A DNA stretch of 64,000 nt from Mesorhizobium sp. WSM2240 (GTDB lineage Bacteria > Pseudomonadota > Alphaproteobacteria > Rhizobiales > Rhizobiaceae). Shown one piece after another: positions 45,692 to 56,550 of the stretch. The notes below the pieces were generated by a model that saw only the letters and a list, made by a program, of their open reading frames with translations, was not told where the DNA came from and made no database searches. The stretch covers positions 5,198,501 to 5,262,500 of the forward strand of contig NZ_CP159253.1 of assembly GCF_040438645.1 (NCBI RefSeq), in the 5' to 3' direction. A program made the translations under genes and the position numbers. How positions within the stretch are numbered: position 1 is the stretch's first letter; the number at the start of each line of letters is the position of its first letter.

Positions 45692-46287
45692 CTTTGCTTC
45701 CGCTCGAATTCGACGGCCGCCACCAGCTCCTCGGCGATCAGCTCAATCGCCCGCCTTTCGCTCATCGCCTGCATCCTGAGCTTTTGGAACGCTGCTCTTG
45801 ACGAGATGTTGTCGCGGACCATCAACAGCGCGGTCGCCTCGGCCACAGCCTCGCGGCTTTGCAGCCGCATCCGCAGGGAAGCGATTTCACCGGCGAGCGC
45901 CGTCCTTTGCGCGAATGAATGGCGGGCGATGACAAGCGCACTGTAAAGCCCGGCGCTGCCGATCGGCTTCAGCAACTGCGCGTCGGCGCCCTGGTTTATC
46001 GCCCAGGATACCCGGCCGGGCGCTTCCGAGCCGATCAGCACTATGATCGGCATTGGAGCCGCGCCGGGCTGCCATGGAAACTGGGCGTCGTAACCCATAT
46101 CCGCGTCGATCACGAGCACGTTCCATTCGCTCAGATCGGAGCGCCCCGCTATTTCGGGCCAGCAATGCGTGGCCGATATACCGAGGCGCTCGAACTGGAG
46201 CAGAATGGCGTCGACATTGGCGTGGGGCCGGTGGACGACCAAGGCGCGCCAGCCCTCAAAGGACGGAATGGGTCTGACGGCGCTCAT
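45688..46287 (-). CDS. amiR: AmiR-like ANTAR-domain transcription antiterminator
   Basis: A 199-residue regulator of the AmiR/NasR type. The N-terminal part is a pseudo-receiver (WRALVVHRPHANVDAILLQ; VLVIDADMGYD; ADAQLLKPIGSAGLYSAL). A coiled coil (IASLRMRLQSREAVAEA) leads into the C-terminal RNA-binding ANTAR helices (TALLMVRDNISSRAAFQKLR, AMSERRAIELIAEELV), with the conserved A-x-x-x-L-M and A-f-x-x-L-R positions. It overlaps the amiC-like gene by 4 bases, as AmiC and AmiR are neighbours in Pseudomonas. The probable RNA target is the terminator hairpin in front of amiC. Confidence 0.9.
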   Translation of the reverse strand: MSAVRPIPSFEGWRALVVHRPHANVDAILLQFERLGISATHCWPEIAGRSDLSEWNVLVIDADMGYDAQFPWQPGAAPMPIIVLIGSEAPGRVSWAINQGADAQLLKPIGSAGLYSALVIARHSFAQRTALAGEIASLRMRLQSREAVAEATALLMVRDNISSRAAFQKLRMQAMSERRAIELIAEELVAAVEFERKQR

Positions 46288-47462
46288 CGCACCACCCTCA
46301 GAAATCCGGATTTGACATCCTGTTCGGATTGATCGTTCGTGGTCACGCCAAGTCGGGTCCGCGTCAGGAAAGGGTCGGGCTCGATCGCCACGCGTCCTTC
46401 GTGCACCACCTCGAATCCGCCGTCGGCCCGGGCGCGAGCGATGTGCGCCGGCATGGCGACGTGGTTGGTCCGCCGGTTGACAAGGATATTCCCGAAGGGG
46501 GAGGGCAGGGCTTCGGCCGTCACGGCCGTCAGCACCTGCTCGATTGCGTCGGTGCCGATGCTGCGGATCGCATTGGCGATCATCAGCACGCTTGCATAGC
46601 TCTCGGCGAAGAACGCCGTGACCGGCTGGGTGCGGTTCGCAGCGCCGATCCGTTCCAGGAATATTCGATTTTCGTCGGTCTGCAGTGACTGGAAATAGCA
46701 GCTGACCGAATAGTGTCCGGCCGCCGCCTCGCCGAGTTCGGCGATCTCGCCCTCATAGAGGTTGCAGCTTATCACCGGACGGTTTTCCGGCCGGAACGAG
46801 GAATCCTCCAGGCCCAACGCATGGTAGGCGCGCAGGAAGGCATACGAAGAGGAGCCGATCAAGTTATTGAGGATGAAGTCCGGGCGCTTGGCGCGGATCT
46901 CCGTGATCAGATGGGCAATGTCGGGATCGCCGATCGGCACGTAGCGTTCCGCCAGGACGGTACCGCCCGAATGGGTGACGACCTCGCGGGCGATGCGGTT
47001 GGTCTCCCAGCCCCAGATGTAGTTGGAGCCGAGCAGCACCGGATCGCGCCCGTAGCGCGGAATGATGTAGTCGAGCAGCGGCAGCAAATGCTGATTGGCG
47101 CAGGCAGCGACATAGACGACGTTTTCGCTCGCTTCGAAGCCCTCATAGACGCACGGATACCAAAGCAGCGCATCCATCTTTTCGACGACAGGGATCACTT
47201 CCTTGCGGCTCCAGGATGTCGTGCAGCCCACGACATGCCTGACGCCGGCCTGTCCGACCATCTCCCGGCAGAACGGCGCATAGCGGTCCGTATTGCCTTG
47301 CGGGTCGCGGATCACCGGGTCGAGCGAGAACGGAAAAGTTCGGTCGCGGTTCACTTCGTCGATGGCGGCCATGGCGCCATTGAATCCTTCCTGTCCCGGC
47401 TCCGCATATGGACCCGAGCGCGAGAACAGGATGCCGATCGGAATGACGCTTTCGCCTGCCAT
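46284..47462 (-). CDS. amiC: AmiC-like amide-binding negative regulator
   Basis: A 392-residue type I periplasmic-binding fold protein without signal peptide, hence probably cytoplasmic like AmiC, which binds short amides and releases AmiR. SVIPIGILFSRSGPYAEPGQEG is the usual start of AmiC/UrtA-type proteins. VGCTTSWSRKEVIPVVEKMDALLWYPCVYEG, here split at residues 75-105, and LGSNYIWGWETNRIAREV are strong AmiC segments. The frame is open to 47636, but MAGESVIPIG at 47462 follows the terminator leader. First gene of the operon. Confidence 0.92.
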   Translation of the reverse strand: MAGESVIPIGILFSRSGPYAEPGQEGFNGAMAAIDEVNRDRTFPFSLDPVIRDPQGNTDRYAPFCREMVGQAGVRHVVGCTTSWSRKEVIPVVEKMDALLWYPCVYEGFEASENVVYVAACANQHLLPLLDYIIPRYGRDPVLLGSNYIWGWETNRIAREVVTHSGGTVLAERYVPIGDPDIAHLITEIRAKRPDFILNNLIGSSSYAFLRAYHALGLEDSSFRPENRPVISCNLYEGEIAELGEAAAGHYSVSCYFQSLQTDENRIFLERIGAANRTQPVTAFFAESYASVLMIANAIRSIGTDAIEQVLTAVTAEALPSPFGNILVNRRTNHVAMPAHIARARADGGFEVVHEGRVAIEPDPFLTRTRLGVTTNDQSEQDVKSGFLRVVR

Positions 47463-47479
47463 CTGAACGCTCAAAAAGC

Positions 47480-47520
47480 AAAAAAGGCCCCACTCCAGGT
47501 TCATTCCCGGAACGAGGCCC
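47480..47520 (-). terminator. ANTAR-type attenuator: intrinsic terminator with AxxGxx hexaloop in the amiC leader
   Basis: On the minus strand GGGCCTCGTTCCGGG and CCTGGAGTGGGGCCT form 15 consecutive pairs (five of them G-U) closed by the six-base loop AATGAA, immediately followed by TTTTT. The loop has A at position 1 and G at position 4, the signature of hairpins bound by ANTAR proteins. The hairpin ends 23 bases before the amiC ATG (17 bases counting its T-run). A weaker upstream hairpin with loop ATTGAT (47532-47537, also A1/G4; stem GAC/GTT) could be the first of the usual tandem pair. Confidence 0.75.
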
Positions 47521-47552
47521 AAATGCCAAACATCAATGTCGAAGTTGCGGTC

Positions 47553-47581
47553 AGTAAAGGCGGTGCAGAAACCCGAGTCAA
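47553..47581 (-). promoter_or_regulatory. Sigma70-type promoter for the amiC operon
   Basis: Minus strand TTGACT (47576-47581), 17-base spacer, TTTACT (47553-47558): a near-consensus -35 and a 4/6 -10. Transcription would start near 47546 and run through about 84 leader bases that contain the ANTAR hairpin(s) before amiC. Confidence 0.55.
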
Positions 47582-47669
47582 GCTGTTTCGTGCCGGCTCC
47601 CGGCATGGATCCATGCAGCAAATCCGGGCCGTTCAATTAGCGGGTGAAACGCTCCGTCGCGGCCTCGGT

Positions 47670-48956
47670 TTACGCGTGGGTCTCGAACTTGGTGTTGGCC
47701 ACCGCACCCCTGCCGGCGGGAACGATTCCCGCCTCGACCCAGCGGTCGAAGATGGCGAGCACGGTGCTCACGAAAGCTTCGCTGTTGATGTGCCCTTCGA
47801 TCTCGTGCAGTTCGGCCGGCTCGCGGACGGCCAGCCGCATTTCGTCGACGAAGGCGGCAAGCCCGTCGGGGTCGTGCAGCGGCTCGCCATCCTGGTCCCA
47901 TTGCTGGATGCCGCCGGACGGCAGTACGAAGGCGACCGGGCCTCTCGCGCCGGCGAGCTTGTCGCCGATGGCGCGGGCGATGCGGCGGCGGGCTTCGGTG
48001 CCGCAGGTCACCGAAGCGATCAGCCGGTTATGGGCATGGTAAGGACGGCCGGCGAAGATTTCGGGCACCGGCTGCCATGTCGGGAGGTCCACCATGTCGA
48101 TGGCGCCCGGCGCGACGATCTGGGGGATACCCGCCCGGCCCGCATTCTCAAGCCGGCCGGGGCCGGAATTCACCACCGATCCGTTCAGATAATTGGCGAG
48201 TTCCTGCAGGCTGAAATCCATCACCGCCGCAAAACCCTTCCGCGCGGCGATCGATTCCATCGCCCGCCCGCCCATTCCGGTTGTGTGGAAAATAACCACC
48301 TCGTAGCCGCGCCGCTCCAGTTCCGGCTTGAGCGAAACCATATAGGTCAGGCAGCTCTTGCCAAGCGAACTCATGGCGATCACCGGCCGGTCCATCACCG
48401 GCTTCACGACGTACCGCGCGGCGCCGACCACTGCGCCGCAGGCCTGCGATAGCACCGACTTGCAGGCGCCGTTGAGGCCGTAGAGGCCGCCGGCCCAGAG
48501 GATCATCATCAGGTCGGTAGCGACGCGCTCGGGCGGTATCAGATGTGAGTAGGCAATCGTCGACACCACGAATTTCGGCACACCGAGCGGCAGCGCCAGC
48601 GCCACGTCGAGCGCCAGATCGGTCCCCATCGTGCCGCCGAGCCCGATGAAAGCGTCTATCTCGTCCTTCTCCTGGAGTTGCCTCGCCAGGCGCGAGGCGC
48701 CGAGCGCCATCGCCGTCATAGCCGTGTTCTCGTCGCCGCTGGCGGCGATTGCATCGATGGTGGTTTCTGCCGCGGCGGCGACCGCGTGCTTGTCATAGTC
48801 CGGGCGATAGGGAGGCTCGCCGAGAACGCTGGCGTCCATCATGACAGGCACGCCGCCCGCCTTTGCGATGCAGTCGCGCATGAACAGAAGTTCGTCGGCC
48901 TTGGTGTCGCCGGTGCCGACGACGAGGATGCGGGGTGCTTTTGTCATGGCCTTCAT
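47670..48956 (-). CDS. Tm-1-like/UPF0261 family protein
   Basis: A 428-residue protein of the UPF0261/Tm-1 ATP-binding family. RILVVGTGDTKADELLFMRD is the N-terminal nucleotide-fold motif. FIGLGGTMGTDLALDVALALPLGVPKFVVST contains the glycine-rich loop, and VIFHTTGMGGRAMESIAARKGFAAVMDFSLQELAN the second domain (motifs GMGGRAME and DFSLQEL). Bacterial roles are poorly defined; plant Tm-1 is an antiviral protein with a TIM-barrel partner domain that is absent here. Starts at 48956 and 48947 are both possible. It lies 207 bases upstream of amiC on the same strand, with its own promoter likely. Confidence 0.88.
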   Translation of the reverse strand: MKAMTKAPRILVVGTGDTKADELLFMRDCIAKAGGVPVMMDASVLGEPPYRPDYDKHAVAAAAETTIDAIAASGDENTAMTAMALGASRLARQLQEKDEIDAFIGLGGTMGTDLALDVALALPLGVPKFVVSTIAYSHLIPPERVATDLMMILWAGGLYGLNGACKSVLSQACGAVVGAARYVVKPVMDRPVIAMSSLGKSCLTYMVSLKPELERRGYEVVIFHTTGMGGRAMESIAARKGFAAVMDFSLQELANYLNGSVVNSGPGRLENAGRAGIPQIVAPGAIDMVDLPTWQPVPEIFAGRPYHAHNRLIASVTCGTEARRRIARAIGDKLAGARGPVAFVLPSGGIQQWDQDGEPLHDPDGLAAFVDEMRLAVREPAELHEIEGHINSEAFVSTVLAIFDRWVEAGIVPAGRGAVANTKFETHA

Positions 48957-49357
48957 CTTCAGGATGCCGGGTTTTAGCCGGTTTGCAGCGCGCATTGTAC
49001 GGTGGCAATCCTGAGGCTTCGCAGAACTTGTCTTCGATGCACCGCGTCATTCATTCTCTTCTCACAACGCCCGCTGGCCCCGCCAGCCGAAATCCTTGCC
49101 CCTTGTTCACCCCTCCTCAAACCGATAGCACCGTCCAGCATCGCTTGCACGGCGGGGCAGGACAATCGCCAGCATCGGTTGAATTGTTCCTTTCATGAGA
49201 ACCGGGCTATACTGACGAATAGAAACATCGGCATTTGCGGCGGACATATCTCGACTGGATTTCTTTTTGAGCCAAGTTCGCTCCAGTCCGTAGCCGGTCG
49301 CATTGATGACAGTCGATGCGGGGAAAATATTGCAACAATAGGAGGGAGGTATCTGCC
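48957..49357. other. Divergent intergenic region, Tm-1-like gene / fecR-like gene
   Basis: 401 bases without a gene. The right half contains the promoter assigned to the fecR-like gene and an AT-rich stretch (GGGGAAAATATTGCAACAAT at 49320). The left part must hold the promoter for the Tm-1-like gene, which I could not locate. No riboswitch or RNA gene was recognised. Confidence 0.5.
49184..49213 (+). promoter_or_regulatory. Sigma70-type promoter for the fecR-like/cyclase pair
   Basis: TTGTTC (49184-49189), 18-base spacer, TATACT (49208-49213), about 145 bases upstream of the fecR-like start. It is the best promoter-like pair in the intergenic region; assigned by eye. Confidence 0.45.
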
Positions 49358-49888
49358 GTGAGTGCGAGCTACCGAGCCATTTGCAGCGCGAGCGCCGTCT
49401 TCCTGACGGTGTTCTGGGCGAACGTTGCATTGCCGCAATCCGCTAACCTGGGCTGCAACCTGGAGCAACGGGCCGGCACTTCGAGACAAGTCCTGCGCTG
49501 CCCCGGAGGTGTGAGGATCACCGCCGAAGACGGTGCTCGATATTCACTGGCGGACCGCGATCGGGATGGAAACGCCGACGGCGTCATTTTGCGGCGGAAG
49601 GCTTTGCTGCTCGAGGTCCCGACTGGGCAGACATCTGGCTTCGTTGTCGTCACGCCGCAGGCGATTGCCGCCGTGCGAGGCACGAAATGGGCGGTCGACG
49701 CGCAAAGCGGCAAGACGTCGGTTTTTGTCGTCGACGGTCGCGTCGGCGTTCAACGGCCTAGCTCGAGCGCCAGCGTCCTGCTGGGTCCCGGCGAAGGCGT
49801 CGATGTCGAACGCGGAACGACTCCCCTGACCGTCAGGCGCTGGCCGGCGGCGCGCGTGTCCGCATTGATGGCGCGCCTGGGAGAATAA
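49358..49888 (+). CDS. FecR-domain exported protein
   Basis: A 176-residue protein with a signal peptide (FLTVFWANVALPQSANL) and a FecR-type beta domain (VVTPQAIAAVRGTKWAVD; SVFVVDGRVGVQRPSSSASV; LLGPGEGVDVERGTTPLTV). These periplasmic domains are often encoded beside CHASE2 cyclases rather than with iron sigma factors. The N-terminal segment also reads like a calcium-type loop (DRDRDGNADG). GTG 49358 is chosen as GGAGGGAGG lies eight bases upstream. The cyclase gene follows after 3 bases. Confidence 0.82.
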   Translation: MSASYRAICSASAVFLTVFWANVALPQSANLGCNLEQRAGTSRQVLRCPGGVRITAEDGARYSLADRDRDGNADGVILRRKALLLEVPTGQTSGFVVVTPQAIAAVRGTKWAVDAQSGKTSVFVVDGRVGVQRPSSSASVLLGPGEGVDVERGTTPLTVRRWPAARVSALMARLGE

Positions 49889-49891
49889 GCC

Positions 49892-51790
49892 TTGAGGCGC
49901 CGGGCGCTCCCGACCCTGATTGCACTCCTCCTGGCAGGGCTTTGGGGTGCTGGTCTGGGATATTTGCACTGGCGCGGGAACGTGTGGTTCCTCGATCGCG
50001 TCGAAGCCACCATGGCTGATGTTCGAACGATCATCAGGGGAACGGCAAGCCCGCCTGACTTGATCACGATCGTTGCGATAGACGACGAGGTCGCGAAAGG
50101 CGAAGGCTATCCCTTGGGCCGCGCCACGCTGTCTCGCCTCGTCGATGAAATCGCCCGCCTTGATCCGAAAATAATCGCGGTTGACCTGCTGCTCGTCGAT
50201 CCGAAGGAAAAGCAGGATGACGAGGCCCTGGCGCGATCGCTTGACAGGAGCGCCACCGTGATCGCGGCGGCAGCGGTTTTCGCAGGCGGCAAACAGTGGA
50301 TACCGCCGCAAGCCGATGGCCCCCTCGGCCGGCTGCCGGATGCAGAAGGATTTCTGATGCCGCTGCAAGCGTTTTCCGACGCCGCCGCGGTTGGCGTGGT
50401 GAACGTGGCGACCGACCAGACGGGAACGCCACGGTTCGTTCCGATGCTGTTTCGTTCAGGAGACCTGGTGGAAGCCTCTCTCCCTTTGCGCGTCGCCGCC
50501 CTGGCGATCGGAGCAGAGCCTGAGTTCGAACCCAACCGCCTGTTCCTGGGAACGCGGTTGATCCGAACGGATCTCGGCCATCTTCTTCCTCTCGCCTTCT
50601 ATGGCCCGCGCGGCACCATACCCACCGTCAGCGCCGCGACCGTGCTCGCTGGCCAATTGGACGGCGATGAAGTCCGCAATCGGATCGTCGTGATCGGGGC
50701 AACGGTAACCGGAGGCGGAGATGTCTTCCCCACCCCCTTTGATCCGGTGCTCCCGGGCGTCGAGGTGATCTCCACGGCGATCGCCAACCTGATGACCGGC
50801 GGCGGTATCGTGAGAGATCGGAATATTCGTCTCGTCGACGCCGGCTTTGCCGTGGTCCTGCCGATGGTCCTCGTCGCTCTCGTGGCCTGGCGGCGCAGCG
50901 CGATTGGCCTGGCAGCGGTCATCGGCGTGGTGCTGGCCTGGGCCGCAGTCAACGTAACAGCCTTTTCGAACGGCATATGGCTGAGCGCCGCGCTGCCGAT
51001 GGCAGCCGCTTTTCCTCCGGCGGTCCTGTTTGGAGGCGCGCAACTCTGGCGCGACAGGGATCGGGCGCAATATTTCGCGACGCAGAGCCGGTTGCTGCAG
51101 AAAGTACAAGCGTCGGGTTTGGGCCAGTGGCTGGCAAAGCATGGCGATTTCCTTCAGGAGCCGGTCCGTGAGGATGCGGCGGTCGTGTTCATCGATCTGT
51201 CTGGCTTCACCGGCCTGAGCGAGACATTGGGGCCGAACGCCACCCGCGAACTGCTGAGCGCGTTTCACAGGCTGGTCGACGCGGAAGTGACGGAGTGTGG
51301 CGGCATCGTCACCAGTTTCATGGGCGACGGAGCCATGATCCTGTTCGGTCTGCCCGAGCCAGCGCCCGACGATGCGTCGAACGCCGCCAGCTGCAGCGTC
51401 AAGCTATCGCACCGCACCAAAGCCTGGCTTGCCTCCCTGCCCGCATCCACCTCATCCCGTCTCGGCTACAAGATCGGGGCGCATTTCGGCACCGTCGTCG
51501 CATCGAGAATGGGCGGCGAAAGCCACCAGCACATCGCGGCTACAGGCGACACCGTCAATGTCGCCAGCCGGCTGATGGAGGTTGCCGCCGGCCATCTGAC
51601 CGAACTTGCCGTCAGTGATGAGCTGCTGCGCGTGGCTGGACGAGACTGCGCGCTTTACAAGTCCGGCGCCCTTCAGGGCCCAATCGAAACAAGCATTCGA
51701 GGACGCGCCGGCTCACTGGCAATCTGGCTTTGGAAGGATACCGAAGTCGCGACGTCATCGAACGACTGCTCGGACGTAGATCTCGACTAG
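49892..51790 (+). CDS. CHASE2-sensor class III adenylate/guanylate cyclase
   Basis: Membrane receptor cyclase of 632 residues. TM1 (residues 5-25) is followed by an extracytoplasmic CHASE2 domain (residues 35-330: IVAIDDEVAKGEGYPLGRATL, AVDLLLVDP, VVIGATVTGGGDVFPTPFDP). Three clustered TM helices lie at about 340-405. The cyclase domain (about 445-600) has the metal-binding AVVFIDLSGFTGLSE, the second Asp region GDGAMILFG, and the transition-state/base region HIAATGDTVNVASRLME. Start TTG 49892 has GGGAGAATAAGCC upstream. The FecR-like protein may transmit a periplasmic signal to CHASE2. Confidence 0.92.
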   Translation: MRRRALPTLIALLLAGLWGAGLGYLHWRGNVWFLDRVEATMADVRTIIRGTASPPDLITIVAIDDEVAKGEGYPLGRATLSRLVDEIARLDPKIIAVDLLLVDPKEKQDDEALARSLDRSATVIAAAAVFAGGKQWIPPQADGPLGRLPDAEGFLMPLQAFSDAAAVGVVNVATDQTGTPRFVPMLFRSGDLVEASLPLRVAALAIGAEPEFEPNRLFLGTRLIRTDLGHLLPLAFYGPRGTIPTVSAATVLAGQLDGDEVRNRIVVIGATVTGGGDVFPTPFDPVLPGVEVISTAIANLMTGGGIVRDRNIRLVDAGFAVVLPMVLVALVAWRRSAIGLAAVIGVVLAWAAVNVTAFSNGIWLSAALPMAAAFPPAVLFGGAQLWRDRDRAQYFATQSRLLQKVQASGLGQWLAKHGDFLQEPVREDAAVVFIDLSGFTGLSETLGPNATRELLSAFHRLVDAEVTECGGIVTSFMGDGAMILFGLPEPAPDDASNAASCSVKLSHRTKAWLASLPASTSSRLGYKIGAHFGTVVASRMGGESHQHIAATGDTVNVASRLMEVAAGHLTELAVSDELLRVAGRDCALYKSGALQGPIETSIRGRAGSLAIWLWKDTEVATSSNDCSDVDLD

Positions 51791-51860
51791 CTGATCTAGC
51801 CGATTACCGGGATCAGCGGCGCGCCGCCGCGCACCAATAGATCAACGACTTGAATGGGAA

Positions 51861-51945
51861 TGGTGCCCAGAAGAGGACTCGAACCTCCACTCCTTGCGGA
51901 ACACGGACCTGAACCGTGCGCGTCTACCAATTCCGCCATCTGGGC
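51861..51945 (-). tRNA. tRNA-Leu (anticodon CAG)
   Basis: An 85-base class II tRNA with encoded CCA. Acceptor GCCCAGA pairs with TCTGGGC. The D-arm reads TGGCGGAATTGGTAGACGC and the anticodon stem CACGG/CCGTG encloses TTCAGGT (anticodon CAG, reading CUG). A long variable arm (TTCCGCAAGGAGT) precedes the T-arm GGAGGTTCGAGTCCTCT. It stands alone between the cyclase and gpmA. Confidence 0.97.
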
Positions 51946-52047
51946 AGCGCCGCTGATGTAAGCGGGCGCGGCTGGCCTGTCAACGCGCGATTTCAAAAAC
52001 TGCGCGCGGACAGAAGGATAGGTTCTGAAGGCCAGCCGCAGCGCAAG

Positions 52048-52668
52048 TCAGCCGGCCAGAATCTCCTTCGAAGCGACGGTCGAATCGGCGTTGAGACGGT
52101 AGATGATCGGCACGCCGGTGCCGAGCTCCAGCTTGACGATGTCCTCGCCCGAGGTTCCGTCCAGCGCCATGATCAGCGCGCGCAGCGAATTGCCGTGGGC
52201 GGCGACCAGCACGGTGCCGCCGCGCAGCACATGCGGCTGCATGTCGTGCAGATAATAGGGCCAGACCCGCGCGCCCGTGTCCTTGAGGCTTTCGCCGCCG
52301 GGCGGCGGCGTGTCGTAGGAGCGGCGCCAGATATGCACCTGCTCCTCGCCCCATTTGGCCCGCGCATCGTCCTTGTTGAGCCCGTTCAGATCGCCATAGT
52401 CCCGCTCGTTGAGGGCGGCGTCCCGGATCGTCTGCAGGTTTTCCTGGCCGACGGCGTCGAGAATATACTGGCATGTCTTCTGCGCACGCTTCAGCGCGGA
52501 GGTGAAGGCGATATCGAATTTAAGCCCGCGCTCCTTCAGCTTCTGGCCCGCCGCCTTGGCTTCCGCATGGCCCAATTCGCTCAGATCCACGTCCCGCCAG
52601 CCGGTGAACAGGTTCTTCAAATTCCATTCGCTCTGGCCGTGACGGACGAGCACCAGTGTTCCGGACAT
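52048..52668 (-). CDS. gpmA: 2,3-bisphosphoglycerate-dependent phosphoglycerate mutase
   Basis: Glycolytic/gluconeogenic enzyme interconverting 3- and 2-phosphoglycerate. The 206-residue protein has the phosphohistidine motif [10 protein letters not shown] near the N-terminus, [14 protein letters not shown] (proton-donor Glu) and [11 protein letters not shown] (second catalytic His). The short length is typical of alphaproteobacterial dPGM. GAGGTTAAGAC precedes the ATG. It lies 47 bases after dapB on the same strand. Confidence 0.96.
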   Translation of the reverse strand: MSGTLVLVRHGQSEWNLKNLFTGWRDVDLSELGHAEAKAAGQKLKERGLKFDIAFTSALKRAQKTCQYILDAVGQENLQTIRDAALNERDYGDLNGLNKDDARAKWGEEQVHIWRRSYDTPPPGGESLKDTGARVWPYYLHDMQPHVLRGGTVLVAAHGNSLRALIMALDGTSGEDIVKLELGTGVPIIYRLNADSTVASKEILAG

Positions 52669-52697
52669 GTCTTAACCTCTTGCTTGCCGTAATTCGT

Positions 52698-52713
52698 GGA
52701 GACGGGCGTCTCC
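52698..52713 (-). repeat. Small stem-loop between dapB and gpmA
   Basis: GGAGAC-4 bases-GTCTCC, three bases after the dapB stop. No T-run follows, so it is at best a weak attenuator or mRNA 3' protecting structure. Confidence 0.35.
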
Positions 52714-52715
52714 GC

Positions 52716-53524
52716 CTATGAGAGACCGAGAACGTCCCGCATCGAGTAGAGCCCCGGTTTGCGGGTTCGCGCCCAGAGCGCCGCCTTCACCGCACCGCGC
52801 GCAAAGATCGTACGGTCCTCGGCATTGTGCGATAGCGTGACCCGCTCGCCGGTACCGGCGAGCACGACCGAGTGGTCGCCGATCACCGAACCGCCGCGAA
52901 GCGTAGCGAAGCCGATGTCGCCGGCTCGTCTGGCGCCGGTATGCCCGTCGCGCACCCGCACGCTGTTTTGCGCGAGAGCAATGCCGCGCCCAGCAGCCGC
53001 TGCTTCGCCGAGCAGAAGCGCCGTGCCCGAAGGCGCGTCGACCTTGTGGCGGTGGTGCATTTCGAGGATCTCGACATCGAAGTCTTCCGGGTCTAGCGCG
53101 CGTGCGGCTTGCTCGACCAGCACGGCGAGCAGATTAACGCCGAGGCTCATATTGCCGCTTTTGACGATCGGCGCGTGACGCGCCGCCGCCGCGATCCTGG
53201 CATCGTCCTCCGGCGAGCAGCCGGTGGTGCCGATCACATGGACGATGCGGGCCTGCGCCGCGTATCCGGAAAATTCCACCGTCGCCGCCGGCACGCTGAA
53301 GTCGAGCACGCCGTCCGCCCTGGCGAAGACCGGCAACGGGTCGTCGGTGATCGGCACGCCGAGCGTGCCGATGCCCGCGAGTTCACCCGCATCCTTCCCA
53401 AGATGGGGAGATCCCGAGCGCTCGATCGCTCCGGCGACGGTGGCGCCTGGAATGGAGTGGATGGTGCGGATCAGCGTCTGCCCCATCCGGCCGGCGGCTC
53501 CGACGACAACGAGGCGCATATCGC

Positions 53525-53528
<4 letters not shown>
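52716..53528 (-). CDS. dapB: 4-hydroxy-tetrahydrodipicolinate reductase
   Basis: NAD(P)H-dependent reductase of the lysine/diaminopimelate pathway. Of 270 residues, the nucleotide-binding [13 protein letters not shown] is at residues 7-19. [22 protein letters not shown] and the catalytic [20 protein letters not shown] (His pair and Lys) follow. Its ATG overlaps the stop of the upstream ABC exporter by 4 bases. GGGAGAACAGC precedes the ATG. Confidence 0.97.
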
Positions 53529-55441
<1,913 letters not shown>

Positions 55442-55524
55442 AGCGCCATCGACCGGCCTTGCCTATGCCTGCCGGCGGAACATCTGGAACATCATGGTCT
55501 GATGCGACATCGCGGCAACGCCGC

Positions 55525-56550
55525 TCACGCCCGCCACCGCCGCCCTGCTGTCTCGATGCCAAACAGCGCCGGCGCCCGGGCATAGGCGGCCAGGCCTGCC
55601 AGCGCCGGCAGGGGATGCGTCATCACATAGACCGGCACCGATTTCAGCAATTCCTTGTGCGGCGCCTTGTCTTCAAAGGCAGTGCGGAAATTGCCGGTCT
55701 TCAGCGCCGGCACGATCTTCTGCGCTATGCCCCCGGTCAGGAACACACCGCCCCGGCTCTTGAACACAAGGGCCAGATCGCCCGCCGTCCGACCCAGGCA
55801 GGTGACGAACAGGTCGAGGGCTTCCGTCGCCACCGGATCGGACCGGCTGAGCGCAGCGGCCGTGATCTCGGCCGGCGACGGCATTTTCGCTGTTATCCCA
55901 TCGGCCTTTGCGATCGCCCTGTAGGTGTTGACCAGGCCACGGCCGCATAGGATCTGCTCGCCGGAGACGCGGCCCTCGATCCGCTCGATGTGGGGGAAAA
56001 CCTGCAGGTCGCGCGGCGTACGCGGACCGATATCCATATGGCCGCCTTCGCCTGGCACCGGTATCCATCTGCCGCAGGCATGAACCAACCCCGCCACGCC
56101 GAGTCCGGTCCCGGGCCCGAGCACGACGCGGCTGGCGTTCGGTTCCGGCGCGCCGCCGCCGATTTTTTCCATATGCTCTTTGTCGAGCGCCACCACGGCG
56201 AGCGCCTGGGCTTCGAAATCGTTGAGAATGACGATGTCGCTGAGGCCGAGCCCGGCCAGCATCGCCTTCGGCCGCACGATCCAGGGGCAATTGGTCAGCG
56301 CGATCTCGTCGCCATCCACGGGGCCGGCAATGGCCAGTACGGCCGAGCGCGGCTTGACCGGCGTCTTGTCCAGAACTGCTGACCGGATGGCGTCGTCGAT
56401 CGTGGCGAAGCTCGCCGTCTGTACGATTTTTGGCTCGCTCGGCTCGGAATCTGCGTCAAGAACGATGGCGAAACGCGCATTTGTGCCGCCGACATCGCCG
56501 ATCAGGATCGGAAATTTCAAACCTTGTTCCTCGTCGCCGGAATTCGGCAT
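55525..56550 (-). CDS. glk: Glucokinase
   Basis: ROK-independent bacterial glucokinase (Glk family) phosphorylating glucose with ATP. Of 341 residues, the phosphate-1 motif is [54 protein letters not shown] (catalytic Asp) and [12 protein letters not shown] follow, then [17 protein letters not shown], the adenosine motif. Length and order are standard. It lies 83 bases upstream of the ABC exporter on the same strand and may start the glk-exporter-dapB-gpmA run. Confidence 0.95.
   Translation of the reverse strand: MPNSGDEEQGLKFPILIGDVGGTNARFAIVLDADSEPSEPKIVQTASFATIDDAIRSAVLDKTPVKPRSAVLAIAGPVDGDEIALTNCPWIVRPKAMLAGLGLSDIVILNDFEAQALAVVALDKEHMEKIGGGAPEPNASRVVLGPGTGLGVAGLVHACGRWIPVPGEGGHMDIGPRTPRDLQVFPHIERIEGRVSGEQILCGRGLVNTYRAIAKADGITAKMPSPAEITAAALSRSDPVATEALDLFVTCLGRTAGDLALVFKSRGGVFLTGGIAQKIVPALKTGNFRTAFEDKAPHKELLKSVPVYVMTHPLPALAGLAAYARAPALFGIETAGRRWRA

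Noticed and set aside
52698..52713. Hairpin after dapB as a full terminator
   Set aside because: Only six base pairs and no T-run in the transcription direction, so listed only as a weak stem-loop.
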